Shown here piece by piece: positions 42,895 through 51,588 of a stretch of 64,000 bases of DNA. This DNA is from JALORV01 sp963702595 (GTDB taxonomy: Bacteria; Pseudomonadota; Gammaproteobacteria; Burkholderiales; Burkholderiaceae_F). The stretch is taken from positions 62,001 through 126,000 of the forward strand of contig CAVPDC010000014.1 in the NCBI GenBank assembly GCA_963702595.1, in the 5' to 3' direction. Within the stretch, counting starts at the first letter, position 1; every line of letters begins with the position of its first letter. The position numbers and the translations under genes are program-made. A model generated the notes under the pieces. The model searched no databases, was not told the DNA's origin, and worked only from the letters and a program-made list of their open reading frames with translations.

Positions 42895-42969
42895 TCAACC
42901 CTGCGCGCGCGCTCCCCTGCGGAGATCCGCATCACGTCGCTCGCGTCGGGCAAGATTGAAGGTTGTCAT
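42895..42969 (-). CDS. Arginine-rich leader peptide of the argD operon (candidate)
   Basis: This is a 24-codon ORF, starting MTTFNLARRERRDADLRR and ending at TGA 42897-42895. Seven of its 24 codons are Arg, including three Arg-Arg pairs. It ends about 25 bases before the argD terminator hairpin. GCGGA (42930-42926) and TCCGC (42923-42919) within it can form a small hairpin, placed just after the first two Arg-Arg pairs where a stalled ribosome would cover it. A TACACT box 7 bases before the ATG suggests a nearly leaderless transcript. Random GC-rich ORFs are often Arg-rich, so the call rests on the full arrangement. Confidence 0.55.
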   Translation of the reverse strand: MTTFNLARRERRDADLRRGARAQG

Positions 42970-43018
42970 GCGCAAAAGTGTACCCGAGCTTTGGTAACTG
43001 CAGCACGCCGCAATGGTT

Positions 43019-44083
43019 TCAGGCCTGTATCAGGTCCGCCTGCGACGTAAACGAATCGGCAAAGAACTGGTCTTCCGGTAGAGCACAGAGCGCCGTGAAG
43101 TCGCGGCGCGCGGCATTGACCATCAGCGGTACGCCACACGCGTACACCTGATGGCGCGACAGGTCAGAGAAGTCCTCCATGACGGCGCGATGTACGAAGC
43201 CGGTGCGGCCGGTCCAAGCATCGTCCGGCCGCGCCTCGGACAGCACCGGCACATAACGAAAGTTCGGCTGCTCGGTCGCCCAGCGCGCCGGCAGGAAATC
43301 CAGATACAAGTCGCTTCGCGTGCGCGCGCCCCAGTACAGAACGACGGGGCGAAAGACCTTGCCCGAGTCCACGCGGTTGATGCCCTCCGCGAAGATGTGC
43401 TCCGCGATGGCCTTGATCGGCGCGAAGCCGGTGCCGCTGGCGAGCAGGATGATCGGCCTTGGATTGTCTTCGCGCAGGAAGAACGTGCCCATCGGGCCCT
43501 CGACACGCAGGATGTCGCGCTCCTTGAATGGCTGAGGACCGATGCCGAACAGGTTGTCCGTGAAGATCCCGCCAGGCATGTGGCGGACGTGGAACTGCAG
43601 TTGCTCGTCAGCCTGCGGCGGGGTGGCGATCGAGTACTGGCGACGCGTGCCGTCGCGCAGGATGAACTCGAGGTACTGGCCCGCCAGGTACTGCAGCCGT
43701 TCGGTCGCCGGCAACTGCAGCGAGACGATCGCGACATCGGGCGTCACGCGTTCGATGCGCGCAATGCGCGCCGGCATTCTCTTGATCGGGATGTCGCCAA
43801 AGCCGGTCAGTTCGCGCGCCTCGATAACGACGTCCGTGTGCGGGCGCGAGCTGCAAAAGAGCGCCAGCCCTTTGGCCTCGTCCGATGCGGAGAGTGCAGA
43901 CGCCGAATGCGGGCCGTGCACGAGTTGGCCTTCGAGCAGCCTGCCGCGGCAGGTGCCGCAGGCCCCGTTCTTGCAGCCATAGGCGATGCCGACGCCCTGC
44001 CGCAGCGCTGCCGCCAGCACGGTTTCATCGCCTTCGACAGTGAACGAGCGTCCGCTCGGGCGGACCGTAACCTTGAAGCTCAT
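43019..44083 (-). CDS. 2Fe-2S ferredoxin/NAD(P)H reductase (CDP-6-deoxy-glucoseen reductase-like)
   Basis: The 354-residue two-domain electron-transfer protein has an N-terminal plant-type ferredoxin with cluster cysteines in GIAYGCKNGACGTCRGRLLE (residues about 32-51) and a fourth in LALFCSSRP near residue 76. This is followed by a ferredoxin reductase module with the FAD motif RRQYSIATPP near residue 147 and NADH motif LLASGTGFAPIKAIAEHIF near residue 215. It resembles AscD-type reductases, which in Burkholderiales are housekeeping proteins of unclear partner. It is divergent from the epimerase gene by 11 bp. Confidence 0.87.
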   Translation of the reverse strand: MSFKVTVRPSGRSFTVEGDETVLAAALRQGVGIAYGCKNGACGTCRGRLLEGQLVHGPHSASALSASDEAKGLALFCSSRPHTDVVIEARELTGFGDIPIKRMPARIARIERVTPDVAIVSLQLPATERLQYLAGQYLEFILRDGTRRQYSIATPPQADEQLQFHVRHMPGGIFTDNLFGIGPQPFKERDILRVEGPMGTFFLREDNPRPIILLASGTGFAPIKAIAEHIFAEGINRVDSGKVFRPVVLYWGARTRSDLYLDFLPARWATEQPNFRYVPVLSEARPDDAWTGRTGFVHRAVMEDFSDLSRHQVYACGVPLMVNAARRDFTALCALPEDQFFADSFTSQADLIQA

Positions 44084-44094
44084 AGAATTGCGCG

Positions 44095-45033
44095 ATGGAA
44101 TTCAATCGGCCCGTGCCGCCGCCGCACGCGAGCTTCGGACGACGGAAACTGGGTCGACCGCGCCTGCTGATTATCGGCTGCGGCGATGTCGGGCTACGAA
44201 TTGTCTCACGCCTCGCGGCCCGCTTTCGGCTCATCGCGCTGACGTCGACACCGGCACGGGCGGCACAGCTGCGCGCTGCCGGCGTCATTCCCATCGTCGG
44301 CAATCTCGATCGACGGCAGTCGCTGGGTCGTCTGCGCGGCCTGGCACCGTGGCTCGTGCACCTCGCGCCTCCGCCCAACGACGGCGGCCAGGACACGCGC
44401 ACGCGGCACCTCGTAGCCGAGCAGGCCGGAGCTGTTCAACGCGCGGTCTACATCAGCACGACCGGCGTCTATGGCGATCATGGTGGACGACAGATCGACG
44501 AGACGGCGCGACTGCGACCCGCCAATGACCGCGCCGTGCGCCGCATCGACGCCGAGCGCGTGATGCGCGGAAAGCTACATGCCGCCATCCTGCGCGTGCC
44601 CGGCATCTATGCGCACGATCGTCTGCCTCTCGATCGCCTGCGGCAGAACCTGCCCGCGCTGGCCGAGGCCGACGATGTGTACAGCAATCACATCCACGCC
44701 GATGACCTCGCCCGCATCGCGATCGCGGCCCTCGTGCGCGGCCGCGCCGGCCGCATTTACAACGCCGTCGACAACAGCGCTCTAAGAATGGCCGAGTACT
44801 TCGATCTTGTCGCAGATGCCACGGGCCTGCCGCGAGCGCCGCGCCTGCCGCGCGTGGCACTGCAAGCGGTGGTGTCGCCGATGATGTATTCGTTCATGAC
44901 GGAGTCGCGCCGACTGTCGAACCAGCGTGTGCGCGACGAACTGCGGGTAAGGCTGCTGTATCCGACCGTGGTAGCCGCGCTCGCGACGCTGCGCGCACCA
45001 AAGACAAACGGCCCCGCAGGGCCGTTGGCATGA
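44095..45033 (+). CDS. NAD-dependent epimerase/SDR family protein (YeeZ-like)
   Basis: This 312-residue extended short-chain dehydrogenase has the Rossmann motif LLIIGCGDVGLRIVSRLAA near residue 25, RAVYISTTGVYGDHGG near residue 118 and the SNHIHADDLARIAIAALV region near residue 197. The canonical YxxxK is not obvious (VYGDHGG in its place), so catalysis is uncertain. Its last codons overlap a dyad that serves as terminator for the tRNA on the opposite strand. The substrate is unknown. Confidence 0.8.
   Translation: MEFNRPVPPPHASFGRRKLGRPRLLIIGCGDVGLRIVSRLAARFRLIALTSTPARAAQLRAAGVIPIVGNLDRRQSLGRLRGLAPWLVHLAPPPNDGGQDTRTRHLVAEQAGAVQRAVYISTTGVYGDHGGRQIDETARLRPANDRAVRRIDAERVMRGKLHAAILRVPGIYAHDRLPLDRLRQNLPALAEADDVYSNHIHADDLARIAIAALVRGRAGRIYNAVDNSALRMAEYFDLVADATGLPRAPRLPRVALQAVVSPMMYSFMTESRRLSNQRVRDELRVRLLYPTVVAALATLRAPKTNGPAGPLA
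45001..45026 (-). terminator. Intrinsic terminator of tRNA-Thr
   Basis: On the minus strand AACGGCCC-TGCG-GGGCCGTT (8-bp stem, 4-nt loop) is followed by TGTCTTT. It lies 36 bp beyond the tRNA 3' end. It overlaps the last codons of the plus-strand epimerase gene, which is why that protein ends KTNGPAGPLA. On the plus strand there is no T-run. Confidence 0.65.
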
Positions 45034-45061
45034 AGCGCATGGGTATAACTCTGCGCGTCGT

Positions 45062-45137
<76 letters not shown>

Positions 45138-45205
45138 CTTGAAGCGAGCCATGGATTATACGGGGCTCGAAGACCGGCAGCAATTTTGAACCCTGAAGGC
45201 CCGGC

Positions 45206-46102
45206 GTGAACAACGCACTGCTGATGCTGCCCGATTTCGGGCTGATCCTGATGGGTACGATCCTGGCGCGACGGCTGGGATTCACGCGCAGTTTCTGGGA
45301 CGGTGCCGAGCGGCTCGTCTATTACGCCCTCTTCCCGCCGTTGCTGTTCACGTCGATCGTCAACGCCAAGTTCACGTTCGCCAGCGAGGGCCGCATGCTG
45401 GCGGCCGCGGTCGGTGCCTTCCTGGCAGCGGTCGCGCTCGGCTTTGCCGCGCGATGGTTGTTCAGGCCTGCGCCCGCATTTTTCGCCAGCTGCGTGCAGA
45501 CGGCATTCCGCTACAACTCGTACGTCGGCCTGGCGCTCGCACAGTCGATAGCGGGTCCGCGCGGTGTCGCGCTGATGGCGCTGATCATTGCGATCTGTGT
45601 GCCACTGGCCAATGCGTTCGCCGTCTTCGCGCTGGCGCGCCATCGGCAGACCGGCGTGCTGCGCGAGATGGCCGTGAATCCGCTGATCCTGGCCACCGTA
45701 TCGGGACTGGTCGCCAACCTGCTTGGCTTCGAGATGCCGACGCTGCTCGGTACTTTCCTGTCGCGGCTCGGCACCGCCAGCCTGGCGCTGGGGCTGCTGT
45801 GTATCGGGGCCGGCCTGACGTTCGCGTCCGTGCACGAAGAGCGCCCGACGATGAGCTACCTGGTATCGATCAAGCTGCTCGCGATGCCGGCTCTTGGCCT
45901 GTGGTTCATACATCTGCTCGGGCTTGCGGGAACGCCGGCGCTGATCGTGCTGCTGTTCGCAGCCCTGCCGACGGCGTCGAGCGCCTACATCCTAGCGGCG
46001 CGCATGGGCGGTCACGCTGCGCCGGTCGCTTACGCGATCACCGTGCAGACGCTGCTGGCGATGCTGACGCTTCCCATCTGGATCAGTCTGGCGCCGCGCT
46101 GA
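45206..46102 (+). CDS. AEC-family transporter (auxin efflux carrier fold)
   Basis: This inner-membrane protein of 298 residues has about ten hydrophobic helices: ALFPPLLFTSIVNAKF near residue 42, the crossover region FRYNSYVGLALAQSIAG near residue 100 and AALPTASSAYILAARMGGHA near residue 252. The start is GTG 45206. Family members export or import small organic acids such as malonate or malate; the substrate is unknown here. Its last 20 bp overlap the 3' end of queG on the opposite strand. Confidence 0.87.
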   Translation: MNNALLMLPDFGLILMGTILARRLGFTRSFWDGAERLVYYALFPPLLFTSIVNAKFTFASEGRMLAAAVGAFLAAVALGFAARWLFRPAPAFFASCVQTAFRYNSYVGLALAQSIAGPRGVALMALIIAICVPLANAFAVFALARHRQTGVLREMAVNPLILATVSGLVANLLGFEMPTLLGTFLSRLGTASLALGLLCIGAGLTFASVHEERPTMSYLVSIKLLAMPALGLWFIHLLGLAGTPALIVLLFAALPTASSAYILAARMGGHAAPVAYAITVQTLLAMLTLPIWISLAPR

Positions 46103-47213
46103 CCGCTTCGGCGCCGTGTCGCGCCAGGGCCCATTCGACATGCTCGCGCACGAGCACGCTGGCATCGCCGCGGCGTGCTTGCAATGCTTCGATCACTGCG
46201 CTCGACGGCGGTGCATTGCCGAGCGCAACCGCGAGGTTGCGCAACCAGCGCTCGTGGCCGATGCGACGGATCGCCGAGCCTGCGGTGCATGCCTCAAACT
46301 CGCTCGCGCTCCAGGCAAACAGTTCGACAAGCCGAGCTTCGTCGAGGCCATGGCGCACATCAAAATCCGGCAGCGCGGAGCGCTGCGCGTATTTGTTCCA
46401 CGGGCACACCAGCTGGCAGTCGTCGCAGCCGTAGATGCGGTTGCCGATCAGCGGCCGCAATTCCGCGGGAATGGCACCCGCATGCTCGATCGTCAGGTAC
46501 GAGATGCAGCGCCGCGCATCGAGCTGGTACGGCGCGGTGATCGCGCGCGTCGGGCAGATCTCGATGCAGCGTGTGCACGTGCCGCAGCGTTCAGTGATCG
46601 GCGCATCCGCAGGCAGGGCCAGGTCGGTGAGGATCTCGCCAAGGAAGAACATCGAGCCGGCGTCCTGCGACAGCAGCAGCGTGTGCTTGCCACGCCAGCC
46701 GATGCCCGACTTGCGCGCGAGTTCCACCTCGAACACCGGCGCGGAGTCTGTCGCGACGCGGTAGCCGAACGGTCCCGCGGCCCGCTCGATGCGGTCGGCC
46801 AGCGACTGAAGCCGGCTGCGCAGCACCTTGTGATAGTCGCGCCCGCGTGCATAGAGCGACACGACCGCGGCATCGGGGTCCTCGAGGCGACGCAGTTCGC
46901 GTGCGGCCCACCCGGGCGATGATTCCCGCGGCAGGTAGTCCATGCGCACCGTGATGGCGCGACAGGCGCCCGGCAGGAGGTGCGTCGGGTCCGCGCGCAG
47001 CGCGGCATGCCGTTCCATGTAGTCCATGTCGCCGTGCCAACCCGCGGCGAGCCACGCCTGCAGACGCTCCGTCGCCCCGGTAAGGTCGAGATCCGCAATT
47101 CCGACCTGTGCAAAGCCGAGCTCGGCACCCCAGGCGCGTATCTCTCCCGCGAGCGCAGTGACGTCGAGCGAGGCGACGGTATGCTCGGCGCGATCCGGTT
47201 TCATGCGAGCCAT
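46083..47213 (-). CDS. queG: Epoxyqueuosine reductase
   Basis: This B12- and Fe-S-dependent enzyme reduces epoxyqueuosine to queuosine in tRNA. Of 376 residues, the cobalamin-binding N-terminal half includes YARGRDYHKVLRSRLQSLAD. The two [4Fe-4S] motifs are ERCGTCTRCIEICPTRAI near residue 195 and GCDDCQLVCPWNKYAQ near residue 250, and a HEAT-like C-terminal region follows. ATG 47213 leaves 5 bp to the divergent tsaE. It requires cobalamin, which fits a genome that has a B12 uptake locus, and queA at 63.8 kb acts one step earlier. Confidence 0.93.
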   Translation of the reverse strand: MARMKPDRAEHTVASLDVTALAGEIRAWGAELGFAQVGIADLDLTGATERLQAWLAAGWHGDMDYMERHAALRADPTHLLPGACRAITVRMDYLPRESSPGWAARELRRLEDPDAAVVSLYARGRDYHKVLRSRLQSLADRIERAAGPFGYRVATDSAPVFEVELARKSGIGWRGKHTLLLSQDAGSMFFLGEILTDLALPADAPITERCGTCTRCIEICPTRAITAPYQLDARRCISYLTIEHAGAIPAELRPLIGNRIYGCDDCQLVCPWNKYAQRSALPDFDVRHGLDEARLVELFAWSASEFEACTAGSAIRRIGHERWLRNLAVALGNAPPSSAVIEALQARRGDASVLVREHVEWALARHGAEAVSAAPD

Positions 47214-47218
47214 TTTAG

Positions 47219-47803
47219 GTGCCTCACTCAGAGCTGCCGTTGTCTGTCGCGCGAGTGTTGGCAACACCTGCCGACACTGATCGCCTCGGGCAGGCGCTCG
47301 CCGCCGCGAGCCGCGAGCATGTGCAGGCGATCGCGCCGGTGGGGCTGCAGGTCAATCTCAGCGGCGACCTGGGCAGCGGCAAGACGGCCCTGGTGCGGGG
47401 CTGGCTGCGTGCGCTGGGCGTCTCGAGCCCGGTTCGCAGTCCGACCTTCACCGTGCTGGAGCCCTACGTTATTGGGCTGGCGCCACCGGAGGCAATGGGC
47501 CGCCCGACGGGGCTTGAAGTTCAGAGCGTTTCGAGCTTAGACTTCTATCACTTTGATTTTTATCGATTTGCCGATCCGTCGGAATTTTCGACGGCAGGCT
47601 TTCGTGATCTGTTCGGTGCGGGCCGAATCTGTGCGATCGAGTGGCCTGAGAAAGCCGGGGAGCGCCTCCCGGGCGCCGACCTTGCGATCACGTTGCAGGT
47701 TGAAGGAGACGGTCGTCGCGCGACGATGACCGCGACCAGCACACTGGGGCATGCATGCCTGGACAGCGCACTGAAGGAGTTCGACTCGACCGCCGCCGCC
47801 TGA
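47219..47803 (+). CDS. tsaE: tRNA threonylcarbamoyladenosine synthesis ATPase TsaE
   Basis: This ATPase is required with TsaB and TsaD for the t6A modification of tRNA. Walker A is LSGDLGSGKTALVRGWLRAL near residue 47, then SSPVRSPTFTVLEPY, then the Walker B-like FYHFDFYRFADPSEF and CAIEWPEKAGERLP. The start is GTG 47219, or TTG 47240 nearer the first helix. About 20 residues (VIGLAPPEAMGRPTGLEVQS) are inserted between the SPTFT and FYHFDFYR blocks, making it longer than the Escherichia coli protein. It is divergent from queG and overlaps amiC by 49 bp. Confidence 0.9.
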   Translation: MPHSELPLSVARVLATPADTDRLGQALAAASREHVQAIAPVGLQVNLSGDLGSGKTALVRGWLRALGVSSPVRSPTFTVLEPYVIGLAPPEAMGRPTGLEVQSVSSLDFYHFDFYRFADPSEFSTAGFRDLFGAGRICAIEWPEKAGERLPGADLAITLQVEGDGRRATMTATSTLGHACLDSALKEFDSTAAA

Positions 47804-49062
47804 TCCAGGCCGCCAGCGGCACGCTCGTCCTTGCGCTGACTCCGGTTCACATCGCTCGTGGCGCCACGCTGCTCGGAGTGCGCGTCTGGCCCGCCCGCGA
47901 CTACACGCGAGTCGCGATCGAGCACGACGCGCCATTGAAGCTCACGCACTTCGTCATTCGTGACACACCACCGCTGCGCATGGTGGTCGATATCGAAGGC
48001 ATCGACCTGACGCCGGCGTTCAAGGAGCTGGTTGCCAAGGTCGAGCCGAACGATCCGTACATCGGCGTGATCCGGGTCGGCCAGAATCGGCCGAAGGTCG
48101 TGCGGCTGGTCGTCGAACTCAAGGAAGACGTCAAGCCGCAGGTGTTTTCCCTCGAACCGGTGGGCCCGTATCAGCACCGGCTGGTGCTGGACTTCTATCC
48201 GGTCAATCCGCCCGACCCCCTGATGGCCTTGCTGCGCGAGCAGGCGACACCGCGCGACTCGGACTTCGGCACCGCACCGCGGCCCGCCGACGAACCGCAG
48301 CCGTTGGCGCGCGCAGCGCGCCCGACACGACGCGGCGCCGATGCGGACATTCAGCGGATTCTCACGGTGGCGATCGATCCGGGTCATGGCGGCGAGGACC
48401 CCGGTGCCGTCGGCAAGGGCGGGACCTACGAGAAGACGGTGACGCTCGCCATTGCACGGCGCCTGCGCGATCAGATCGTCGCCGACAGCAGCATGCGGGT
48501 GGCGCTGACGCGCGACGGCGACTACTTCGTGCCGCTGCGCACGCGGGTCGCGAAGGCGCGCGCCGTCCAGGCGGATCTCTTCGTCTCGGTCCACGCCGAT
48601 GCCTGGATCCGGCCGGACGTGCGCGGCTCGTCGGTGTTCGCGCTGTCCGAGAACGGCGCATCGAGCAGTGCCGCCGCGTGGATGGCGCGTCGCGAGAATG
48701 AGGCGGACCTCATCGGCGGCATCAATCTCGCCTCGCACGACAGGCAACTCGCGCGCGTGCTGCTCGATCTTTCCACCACGGCGCAGATCAATGACAGCCT
48801 CAAGCTCGGCAACTCCGTGCTGCGCGAACTCGAGCGCGTCAACCGGCTGCACAAGCCGCGCGTGGAGCAGGCGGGTTTTGCGGTGCTGAAGGCGCCCGAC
48901 ATTCCGTCGATCCTGGTCGAGACCGCCTTCATCAGCAATCCGGCCGAGGAAGCACGGCTGCGCGACGACGACTACCAGGAGCAGATGGCGCGTGCGATCC
49001 TGATTGGGATCAAGCGCTACTTCGCGAAGAATCCGCCGCTGGCCCGCAACCCGCTGACCTGA
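47755..49062 (+). CDS. amiC: N-acetylmuramoyl-L-alanine amidase AmiC
   Basis: This is a periplasmic zinc amidase that splits septal peptidoglycan. Of 435 residues, a twin-arginine signal (DRRRLIQAASGTLVLAL) indicates Tat export. An N-terminal AMIN domain (residues about 40-150) targets it to the septum, and an Amidase_3 domain follows a linker. Zinc and catalytic residues are visible in VAIDPGHGGEDPGAVG (His), GTYEKTVTLA (Glu), LFVSVHADAW (His) and ILVETAFISNP (Glu). Its start lies within the tsaE 3' end. The tsaE-amiC-mutL neighbourhood is conserved, here interrupted by dedA. Confidence 0.94.
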   Translation: MPGQRTEGVRLDRRRLIQAASGTLVLALTPVHIARGATLLGVRVWPARDYTRVAIEHDAPLKLTHFVIRDTPPLRMVVDIEGIDLTPAFKELVAKVEPNDPYIGVIRVGQNRPKVVRLVVELKEDVKPQVFSLEPVGPYQHRLVLDFYPVNPPDPLMALLREQATPRDSDFGTAPRPADEPQPLARAARPTRRGADADIQRILTVAIDPGHGGEDPGAVGKGGTYEKTVTLAIARRLRDQIVADSSMRVALTRDGDYFVPLRTRVAKARAVQADLFVSVHADAWIRPDVRGSSVFALSENGASSSAAAWMARRENEADLIGGINLASHDRQLARVLLDLSTTAQINDSLKLGNSVLRELERVNRLHKPRVEQAGFAVLKAPDIPSILVETAFISNPAEEARLRDDDYQEQMARAILIGIKRYFAKNPPLARNPLT

Positions 49063-49074
49063 GCGCCCACGGCC

Positions 49075-49731
49075 TCAGGCGGTCCGCCTGCGAAAAAGCT
49101 TCACCGTCGCCGCCAGCAGCAGCGGGCCGACAACCGCGGCGATCCCGACGATCAGGATGATGGCGAGGTTGTCCTTGATGATCGGCACGTTGCCAAACAG
49201 GAAACCGCCGTACACGAGCGAGACCACCCAGATCGCCGCACCCAGCACGTTGTAGAACTGGAACCTGCGGAATTCCATGCCGGACGCGCCGGCCACCAGC
49301 GGCGCGAACGAACGCACCACCGGCACGAAGCGCGCGATCATGACGGTCTTGCCACCGTGGCGCTCGTAGAAGTCATGCGTCCGCTTGAGCGCCGTCTGGT
49401 CGATCCAGCCGATGGTGCCGTCGTAGACCTTCTTGCCGAGCCAGGCGCCGATGAAGTAGTTGACCGTGTTGCCGAGCACCGCCGCAACGGTGATGATCGC
49501 CATCAGCAGGTAAACGTTGAGTCCCTTGGCCTGAGCCTGCGGCAGCGCAGACACTGCGCCGGCGACGAACAGCAGTGAATCGCCCGGCAGGAACGCCATG
49601 AACACCAGCCCCGTCTCCGAAAAGAAGATCAGGAACAGAGTCACGTAGACCAGAAGCACGTTGCGCTCGACGATCGTCACGAGGAAGCGATCCATCGCGT
49701 TGAACAGGTCGAGCCAGTTGATGCCTTCCAT
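49075..49731 (-). CDS. DedA-family membrane protein
   Basis: This 218-residue inner-membrane protein of the DedA/SNARE-associated family includes flippases of undecaprenyl phosphate and phospholipids. Landmarks are FFSETGLVFMAFLPGDSLLF near residue 40, GNTVNYFIGAWLGKK, and GGKTVMIARFVPVVRSFAPL with AGASGMEFRRFQFYNVLGAA near residue 140. ATG 49731 is chosen; the frame upstream to 49779 lacks coding character. It lies on the minus strand between amiC (convergent, 12 bp) and mutL (divergent). Confidence 0.9.
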   Translation of the reverse strand: MEGINWLDLFNAMDRFLVTIVERNVLLVYVTLFLIFFSETGLVFMAFLPGDSLLFVAGAVSALPQAQAKGLNVYLLMAIITVAAVLGNTVNYFIGAWLGKKVYDGTIGWIDQTALKRTHDFYERHGGKTVMIARFVPVVRSFAPLVAGASGMEFRRFQFYNVLGAAIWVVSLVYGGFLFGNVPIIKDNLAIILIVGIAAVVGPLLLAATVKLFRRRTA

Positions 49732-49826
49732 CGGGAATACGGGCCGGGCGGCAGGGGGTCGTTGCGGCGCGCGGATCATACGCGACGGGTCGCGGCGCTC
49801 CCTCGAAGCCGCGCAATTCCGCTTTC

Positions 49827-49832
49827 TATAAT
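49827..49832 (+). promoter_or_regulatory. -10 element of mutL, with only 7 bases to the start codon
   Basis: A perfect TATAAT lies 7 bases before the mutL ATG with no ribosome-binding site between, so the transcript is probably leaderless or nearly so. No good -35 is visible. Confidence 0.55.
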
Positions 49833-49839
49833 CCGCACC

Positions 49840-51588
49840 ATGTCATCACTTCCCACCGCCGCGCCGATTCGCCTGCTGGCCGACGACCTCATCAGCCAGA
49901 TCGCCGCCGGCGAGGTCGTCGAGCGGCCGGCTTCGGTCGTCAAGGAGCTGATCGAAAACAGCCTCGACGCCGGTGCGATGCGCATAGACGTGCGCCTCGA
50001 GGCGGGCGGCATCAAGCGCGTGGTCGTCGGCGACGATGGCCGCGGCATTCCGCGTGCAGAACTCGCGCTCGCACTGACACGGCATGCCACCAGCAAGATC
50101 GCCAGCCTCGACGATCTGGAGGCCGTCGAGTCACTCGGCTTCCGCGGCGAGGCGCTGGCCTCGATTGCATCGGTGGCCGATGTCGCGATCACCTCGCGCA
50201 CGGCCGACGCAGCGAGCGGGTGGACGATCGACTCGGCGGGCGCGCTCGAGCCTGCCGCTGCCGTCACCGGGACCCGGATCGAGGTCGCGGACCTTTTTCA
50301 CAAGACGCCGGCGCGCCGCAAGTTCCTGCGCTCGGAAGCCACCGAACTCGCACACTGCATCACGCAGGTCGAACGCATCGCCGCCGCGCATCCGCAGGTG
50401 GCCTTCAGCGTCGTGCACCAGGGACGGACCCTGCTCGCGCTCACGCCCCAATCACCCAGGGAGCGGGCGCTCGAGCTGCTGCCGGAGGAGTTCTCCTCCG
50501 CGCAACGCGAAGTCGAAGCCCAGGCGCCGGGCATCCGGCTGCACGGATGGGTGGGACATCCGACCGCGAGTCGGACGCGGCCCGATGCGCAATACTTCTT
50601 CGTCAACGGACGTTATGTGCGTGACCGGGTGCTCGCCCACGCGGTGCGCGCGGCCTATGCCGATGTCCTGCACGGCGGCAGCCAGCCGATGTACTGCCTG
50701 CACCTCACGCTGGATCCGCGTCGGGTGGACGTCAACGTTCACCCGACCAAGATCGAAGTGCGGTTCCGGGATTCCTCGGCGGTGCACCAGTTTGTCCTGC
50801 ATGCGGTTCAGGCAGCCCTGGCGGAATCCGCGCACCCCGTGGCACCCCCTGCCAACGAGCCCGCGGTCAGGCCGCCGGCGCTGTGGGGCGCAACGACACA
50901 GCAGCGGCTGGGCGTCGAGCAGTCGATCGCCGAGTATCTGGCCGTAATCGCCGAGCGCCCTGCTGTAGCGCCCGCGTCGACCGCCGCGACGATGCCGCAG
51001 GGCGACATGCCGCTCGGCATCGCGATCGCGCAGTTCGCCGGCATCTATGTGCTCGCCCAGAACGAACATGGGCTCGTAGTTGTCGACATGCACGCCGCTC
51101 ACGAGCGCATCGTCTACGAAAAGCTGAAGCTTCAGCTTGATGCGAGCACGATCCCGCAGCAACGGTTGCTGATCCCGCAGGTGTTCAGTGCCTCGCCGCT
51201 GGACATCGCCACCGCGCAGGAGGAATCCGCGCTGCTGAACCAGCTCGGCGTCGACCTCGCCGCCGTCTCGCCCACCCAGCTTGCGCTGCGCGCCGTGCCG
51301 GCGCTGCTGGCGCAGGCCGACGGTGCGGCACTGGCGCGCGACCTGCTGCGCGACGTGCGCGAGTTCGGGGCCACGCGCGTGCTGACCGAGCATCGGAACG
51401 AGCTGCTGGCCACGCTGGCTTGTCACGGCGCCGTGCGCGCCAATCGCCGCCTCACGCTGGACGAAATGAACGCACTGCTGCGCGAGATGGAAGCGACCGA
51501 GCGCGCCGACCAGTGCAACCACGGGCGCCCGACCTGGACGCAGTTGACCGTGGCCGATCTTGACCGGCTCTTCCTGCGGGGCCGCTAG
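49840..51588 (+). CDS. mutL: DNA mismatch repair protein MutL
   Basis: This GHKL ATPase couples MutS recognition to strand incision. Of 582 residues, the N-terminal ATPase motifs are ISQIAAGEVVERPASVVKEL, ENSLDAGAMRIDV, GDDGRGIPRAEL and SLGFRGEALASIASV. The C-terminal half carries DMHAAHERIVYEKLKLQ, close to the endonuclease motif DQHA(x2)E(x4)E, indicating a nicking-competent MutL as expected where MutH is absent. It ends with HGRPTWTQL. ATG 49840 is the first in-frame ATG after the -10 box. Confidence 0.95.
   Translation: MSSLPTAAPIRLLADDLISQIAAGEVVERPASVVKELIENSLDAGAMRIDVRLEAGGIKRVVVGDDGRGIPRAELALALTRHATSKIASLDDLEAVESLGFRGEALASIASVADVAITSRTADAASGWTIDSAGALEPAAAVTGTRIEVADLFHKTPARRKFLRSEATELAHCITQVERIAAAHPQVAFSVVHQGRTLLALTPQSPRERALELLPEEFSSAQREVEAQAPGIRLHGWVGHPTASRTRPDAQYFFVNGRYVRDRVLAHAVRAAYADVLHGGSQPMYCLHLTLDPRRVDVNVHPTKIEVRFRDSSAVHQFVLHAVQAALAESAHPVAPPANEPAVRPPALWGATTQQRLGVEQSIAEYLAVIAERPAVAPASTAATMPQGDMPLGIAIAQFAGIYVLAQNEHGLVVVDMHAAHERIVYEKLKLQLDASTIPQQRLLIPQVFSASPLDIATAQEESALLNQLGVDLAAVSPTQLALRAVPALLAQADGAALARDLLRDVREFGATRVLTEHRNELLATLACHGAVRANRRLTLDEMNALLREMEATERADQCNHGRPTWTQLTVADLDRLFLRGR

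Noticed and set aside
45001..45026. The dyad at the end of the epimerase gene as that gene's terminator
   Set aside because: There is no T-run on the plus strand and the dyad lies inside the coding sequence; the T-run is on the minus strand, after tRNA-Thr.
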